From Prochlorococcus sp. AG-673-L20 (lineage in GTDB: Bacteria > Cyanobacteriota > Cyanobacteriia > PCC-6307 > Cyanobiaceae), in the NCBI GenBank assembly GCA_003211135.1, contig QCTN01000001.1, forward strand, positions 1 through 64,000: a stretch of DNA of 64,000 nt, in the 5' to 3' direction. Position 1 is the first letter of the stretch. Every line of letters starts with the position of its first letter. Of this stretch, positions 61,236 to 64,000 are shown piece by piece. Position numbers and translations under genes: made by a program. A model generated the notes under the pieces. It searched no databases. It was not told where the DNA came from and saw only the letters and a list, made by a program, of their open reading frames with translations.

Positions 61236-62458
61236 TAATTGTTAATTAATTCTTTTTTGGTTGAATTTATTTCATTAGATCCTGCATTTGCTAAGTCCTC
61301 TTGAAGTTTATTTTCACAAGAAAGAACTCTTGACCAACTCGGAAGTTGTTGAGTTGTTGGATTGGATAAATAACCTTGAGTAGCAGGTCTTAATAATTTA
61401 GCAAATTTTTGGACTGACAATTCCTCTTCATGTCTGTCATATGGGAGCTTGTTAACTGCGGAATCTAATCCAAATTGTTTGACTCTATCTTCTCCTACTC
61501 TTTTGTAAAGTACTTCAAGTGTCGATAATTGAGTGCTTGTAAGAGTCTGAGCTTGATGTTCCATAAGTCCTCTCAAGACACTTGATAAAATTTCTGTACA
61601 CATTTTTTGGAGACCTTCTTTAGATGATGAGCCTATTGTTTTATGTTTATGATCAAATAAACCAAGGTCTACTTGAGCTATTTTTGAAGTTCTGACATTC
61701 CTATAAACTTCAGAAAGAAGACCTATCTCTAATCCCCAATCACATGGAATTCTTAAGTTCATAGCTAAATCTTTTGTGAATGCAAATTCACCAGCGAGAG
61801 GATATCTAAAAGATTGTAAATACTGTAAAAACGGCCCATTGCCAACTAATTGCTCCAAACTTGCTAATAAAGGACCAACAAATAATCTTGTTGCTCTTCC
61901 TTGTAACTGATTGGTTTCTAATGATAATCGACTATAGAAAGCTTTTACATAGGAAATTCCATATGATTCATCTAACAAGGGGAGAATCATTCTTGATGGA
62001 TATAATGGGCTAAATGTTCTTATATCGGCATCAAATAAGGCAACTACGTCAGATTTTCTTGTCGCAACCCCTATTCCTTGCCAAACTGCCCATCCTTTTC
62101 CTGGAGTTCCAAGTAGTTCTAGTCCATTTTTTTCTTGACTTTTTAATAGTTCGATTACAGAGGGTGAATTTGTCCATTGAATATGAACTGGGAATGGCAT
62201 TGAATCAAAAAATGACTTTGCAGATTTTACTTGATCTACAGTTTTTGCAGATAGAGCAATAACTAATTCATTTAATCCAGTAAGATTTTTTAAAACTTCT
62301 TTAATATCTCTTAGCGCAGGTCGTTCGAACTCTTCATAGAGACAAGGAATTAATATTGCTGTAGGTTTTTTTTTAAGACTTCTATTTAATTCTCTAAGTA
62401 AATCCTTAGTGACGCCATATTCATGTATTGTTGTGATTAAACCTTGTTGAAAGTCCAT
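61232..62458 (-). CDS. gpgS: Glucosyl-3-phosphoglycerate synthase (GT81-like)
   Basis: 408 residues. [19 protein letters not shown] and [21 protein letters not shown] (metal-binding DAD) are GpgS blocks, with [16 protein letters not shown] and [12 protein letters not shown]. It transfers glucose from NDP-glucose to 3-phosphoglycerate, the first step to the compatible solute glucosylglycerate. The divergent GH13 gene supports the pathway. The GpgP phosphatase is not in the window. Confidence 0.85.
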   Translation of the reverse strand: MDFQQGLITTIHEYGVTKDLLRELNRSLKKKPTAILIPCLYEEFERPALRDIKEVLKNLTGLNELVIALSAKTVDQVKSAKSFFDSMPFPVHIQWTNSPSVIELLKSQEKNGLELLGTPGKGWAVWQGIGVATRKSDVVALFDADIRTFSPLYPSRMILPLLDESYGISYVKAFYSRLSLETNQLQGRATRLFVGPLLASLEQLVGNGPFLQYLQSFRYPLAGEFAFTKDLAMNLRIPCDWGLEIGLLSEVYRNVRTSKIAQVDLGLFDHKHKTIGSSSKEGLQKMCTEILSSVLRGLMEHQAQTLTSTQLSTLEVLYKRVGEDRVKQFGLDSAVNKLPYDRHEEELSVQKFAKLLRPATQGYLSNPTTQQLPSWSRVLSCENKLQEDLANAGSNEINSTKKELINNY

Positions 62459-62508
62459 TTTCTATTTGATGTGCAGAATAGTGTTAATACTTCGATGGTT
62501 TTTTCAAA

Positions 62509-64000
62509 GTGACGCAAATTGATTCAGAGAAAAAATTAGATAGATTAAGACTTTGTAAATTGCTATCAACAATTTATAATGATCATACTACCGAAGAGCT
62601 TAACTTTATTTGTAATCAATTATTGCAGATTTTAGATAATTTCTCAGAGAAGTCTCGTTATGAAGAAATAAGTGAAGATAAAAAATGGGACGAATCTTAT
62701 GCTGTTCTAATAACCTATGCTGATGGTGTGTACAAAAAAGGAGAAGCTACACTTTTAACGCTTCAAGAATTACTAAGTAAATATTTTGGTAGTTTATCAA
62801 AAGTAGTTCATATTCTTCCATTTCTGAAATCAACTAGTGACGGTGGTTTTGCTGTATCAAGTCATAAGTCTTTAGAAGAAAAATTTGGTGGTTGGGAGGA
62901 TCTGAAAAGTATTTCTAATAAACATTATTTAATGGCTGATTTAGTTTTAAATCATGTTTCATCATCTCACCCATGGGTTCAGCAATTTATTAAATGCCAA
63001 GAACCCGGATTATCTAATGTCTTTTCTCCTTCACAAGATCTTGATTGGAACAGTGTTATCAGACCAAGGAGTTCATCTCTTTTTTCTCAAATAAATACAG
63101 AGGAAGGACAAAAACAAGTTTGGACAACTTTTGGTCCAGATCAAATTGATTTGAATTGGCTTAATCCCAAAATGACTTTAGAGTTTCTTAACTTGATTAT
63201 TATTTATTTATCAAATGGTATTAATTGGTTGAGACTAGATGCGGTAGGTTTTATTTGGAAGGAACCTGGTACAACATGTTTGCATTTACCAAAAGCACAT
63301 TCAATAGTAAAAATTTTAAGAATATTATTAAACGACCTTATAAAGGATGGCGTATTAATTACTGAAACTAATGTTCCACAGAAGGAAAATCTTTCTTATT
63401 TAATACCAGAAGATGAGGCGGACATGGCTTATAATTTCCCTTTGCCACCGCTTCTTTTAGAAGCAATAATTACTTCAAGAGCAGATATTCTAAATTCTTG
63501 GATTTGTGATTGGCCAGAGTTACCTAAAACTACAACTCTATTTAATTTCACTGCTTCTCATGATGGTGTCGGGTTAAGGGCTTTAGAGGGCCTTATGAAT
63601 GAACAAAGAATTAAAGATTTGTTGATTAATTGTGAGAAAAGAGGGGGTCTAGTAAGTCATAGAAGATTATCAAATGGAGAAGATAAACCATATGAATTAA
63701 ATATTAGTTGGTGGAGCGCAATGGAGGATCCCGGTAGAGATTCAAATCGTTTTCAATATGAAAGATTTTTGTTAACGCAATTACTTGTGATGTCACTAAA
63801 GGGGGTTCCTGCTTTTTATCTGCCAGCATTGCTGGCTTCAGAAAATGATATAAAAAGCTTTTCAATGACAGGACAAAGAAGGGATCTTAATAGGGAAAAA
63901 TTTAAGTTTGAGAAACTTTCTGCTGTTTTTAAAAATCCTGAATCTAATGCTAATAAAAATCTTAAATATCTTAGAAATGCAATGGATGTTAGAGCAAAAT
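62509..64000 (+). CDS. GH13 sucrose-phosphorylase-like (probable glucosylglycerate phosphorylase), partial
   Basis: Read by hand from GTG at 62509; 497 codons before the right edge, with no stop. GH13 motifs: MADLVLNHVSSSHPW (region I), GINWLRLDAVGF (nucleophile Asp), GVLITETNVP (acid/base Glu) and FTASHDGVGLR (region IV). The subgroup with sucrose/glucosylglycerate phosphorylases is suggested by the text and by divergent gpgS. Either glucosylglycerate or sucrose could be the substrate. Confidence 0.82.
   Translation, partial: MTQIDSEKKLDRLRLCKLLSTIYNDHTTEELNFICNQLLQILDNFSEKSRYEEISEDKKWDESYAVLITYADGVYKKGEATLLTLQELLSKYFGSLSKVVHILPFLKSTSDGGFAVSSHKSLEEKFGGWEDLKSISNKHYLMADLVLNHVSSSHPWVQQFIKCQEPGLSNVFSPSQDLDWNSVIRPRSSSLFSQINTEEGQKQVWTTFGPDQIDLNWLNPKMTLEFLNLIIIYLSNGINWLRLDAVGFIWKEPGTTCLHLPKAHSIVKILRILLNDLIKDGVLITETNVPQKENLSYLIPEDEADMAYNFPLPPLLLEAIITSRADILNSWICDWPELPKTTTLFNFTASHDGVGLRALEGLMNEQRIKDLLINCEKRGGLVSHRRLSNGEDKPYELNISWWSAMEDPGRDSNRFQYERFLLTQLLVMSLKGVPAFYLPALLASENDIKSFSMTGQRRDLNREKFKFEKLSAVFKNPESNANKNLKYLRNAMDVRAK

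Noticed and set aside
1-64000. CRISPR array, prophage or insertion sequence
   Set aside because: No regularly spaced repeats, transposase, integrase, terminal inverted repeats or phage structural genes were seen on either strand.
1-64000. tRNA or rRNA genes
   Set aside because: I scanned for T-arm patterns such as GGTTCGAATCC and for ribosomal cores and found none; a tRNAscan run would be decisive.

Overview
The window looks like a chromosome segment of Prochlorococcus, most likely a high-light-adapted strain. It is very AT-rich (my estimate is about 30% GC, by eye), tightly packed with short intergenic gaps, and full of tiny membrane or secreted proteins typical of that genus. It also carries the marine picocyanobacterial urea genes (urtABCDE and ureDABC/EFG), a zinc-uptake cluster (znuA, znuBC, zur, COG0523 GTPase) and a sRNA with the GGAAACA tandem motif of the Yfr2-5 family. 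I see no tRNA, rRNA, insertion sequence, prophage or CRISPR array.

Layout. 1-3.2 kb: a partial membrane gene, then an apparently decaying ATP-grasp/alpha-E pair, a zinc-ribbon protein and two microproteins. 3.2-9.5 kb: a self-contained zinc regulon. A WD40 protein overlaps a COG0523 GTPase; next comes an unusually long ZnuA, then divergent znuC, zur on the opposite strand, and znuB. Zur-like palindromes lie before znuA/znuC and before the GTPase. The extra domain in ZnuA resembles a domain inside the GTPase next to it.

9.5-51 kb: a long accessory tract of mostly small genes on both strands. Recognisable members are OsmC, two PAP/fibrillin proteins, a MAPEG-like protein, a membrane-anchored Mrr-type nuclease, a hot-dog thioesterase, DusB, a TatA/B-like protein with tandem repeats, a glutathione peroxidase homologue, PurT, PepN, an MBL-fold hydrolase, a DCC thiol oxidoreductase, GNAT, peptidase E, an MTHFR-like protein paired with an FAD oxidoreductase, a uridine-kinase-like protein, an HhH protein, ribosomal protein S21, a nucleoside deoxyribosyltransferase paired with a phosphoribosyltransferase, HNH, a TSUP permease and a COG4586/4587/3694 ABC exporter. 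About twenty small ORFs missing from the ORF track were read by hand.

50.9-61.2 kb: urea acquisition. UrtABCDE imports urea across the inner membrane, with a candidate NtcA box before urtA and two hairpins between urtA and urtB. UreABC hydrolyses urea to ammonia, and UreDEFG load nickel. ureEFG and ureDABC diverge from a short shared gap.

61.2-64 kb: gpgS and a divergent, truncated GH13 sucrose-phosphorylase-like gene. These suggest synthesis and phosphorolysis of glucosylglycerate, a nitrogen-free compatible solute.

All family calls are from memory and pattern recognition; no database search was possible.
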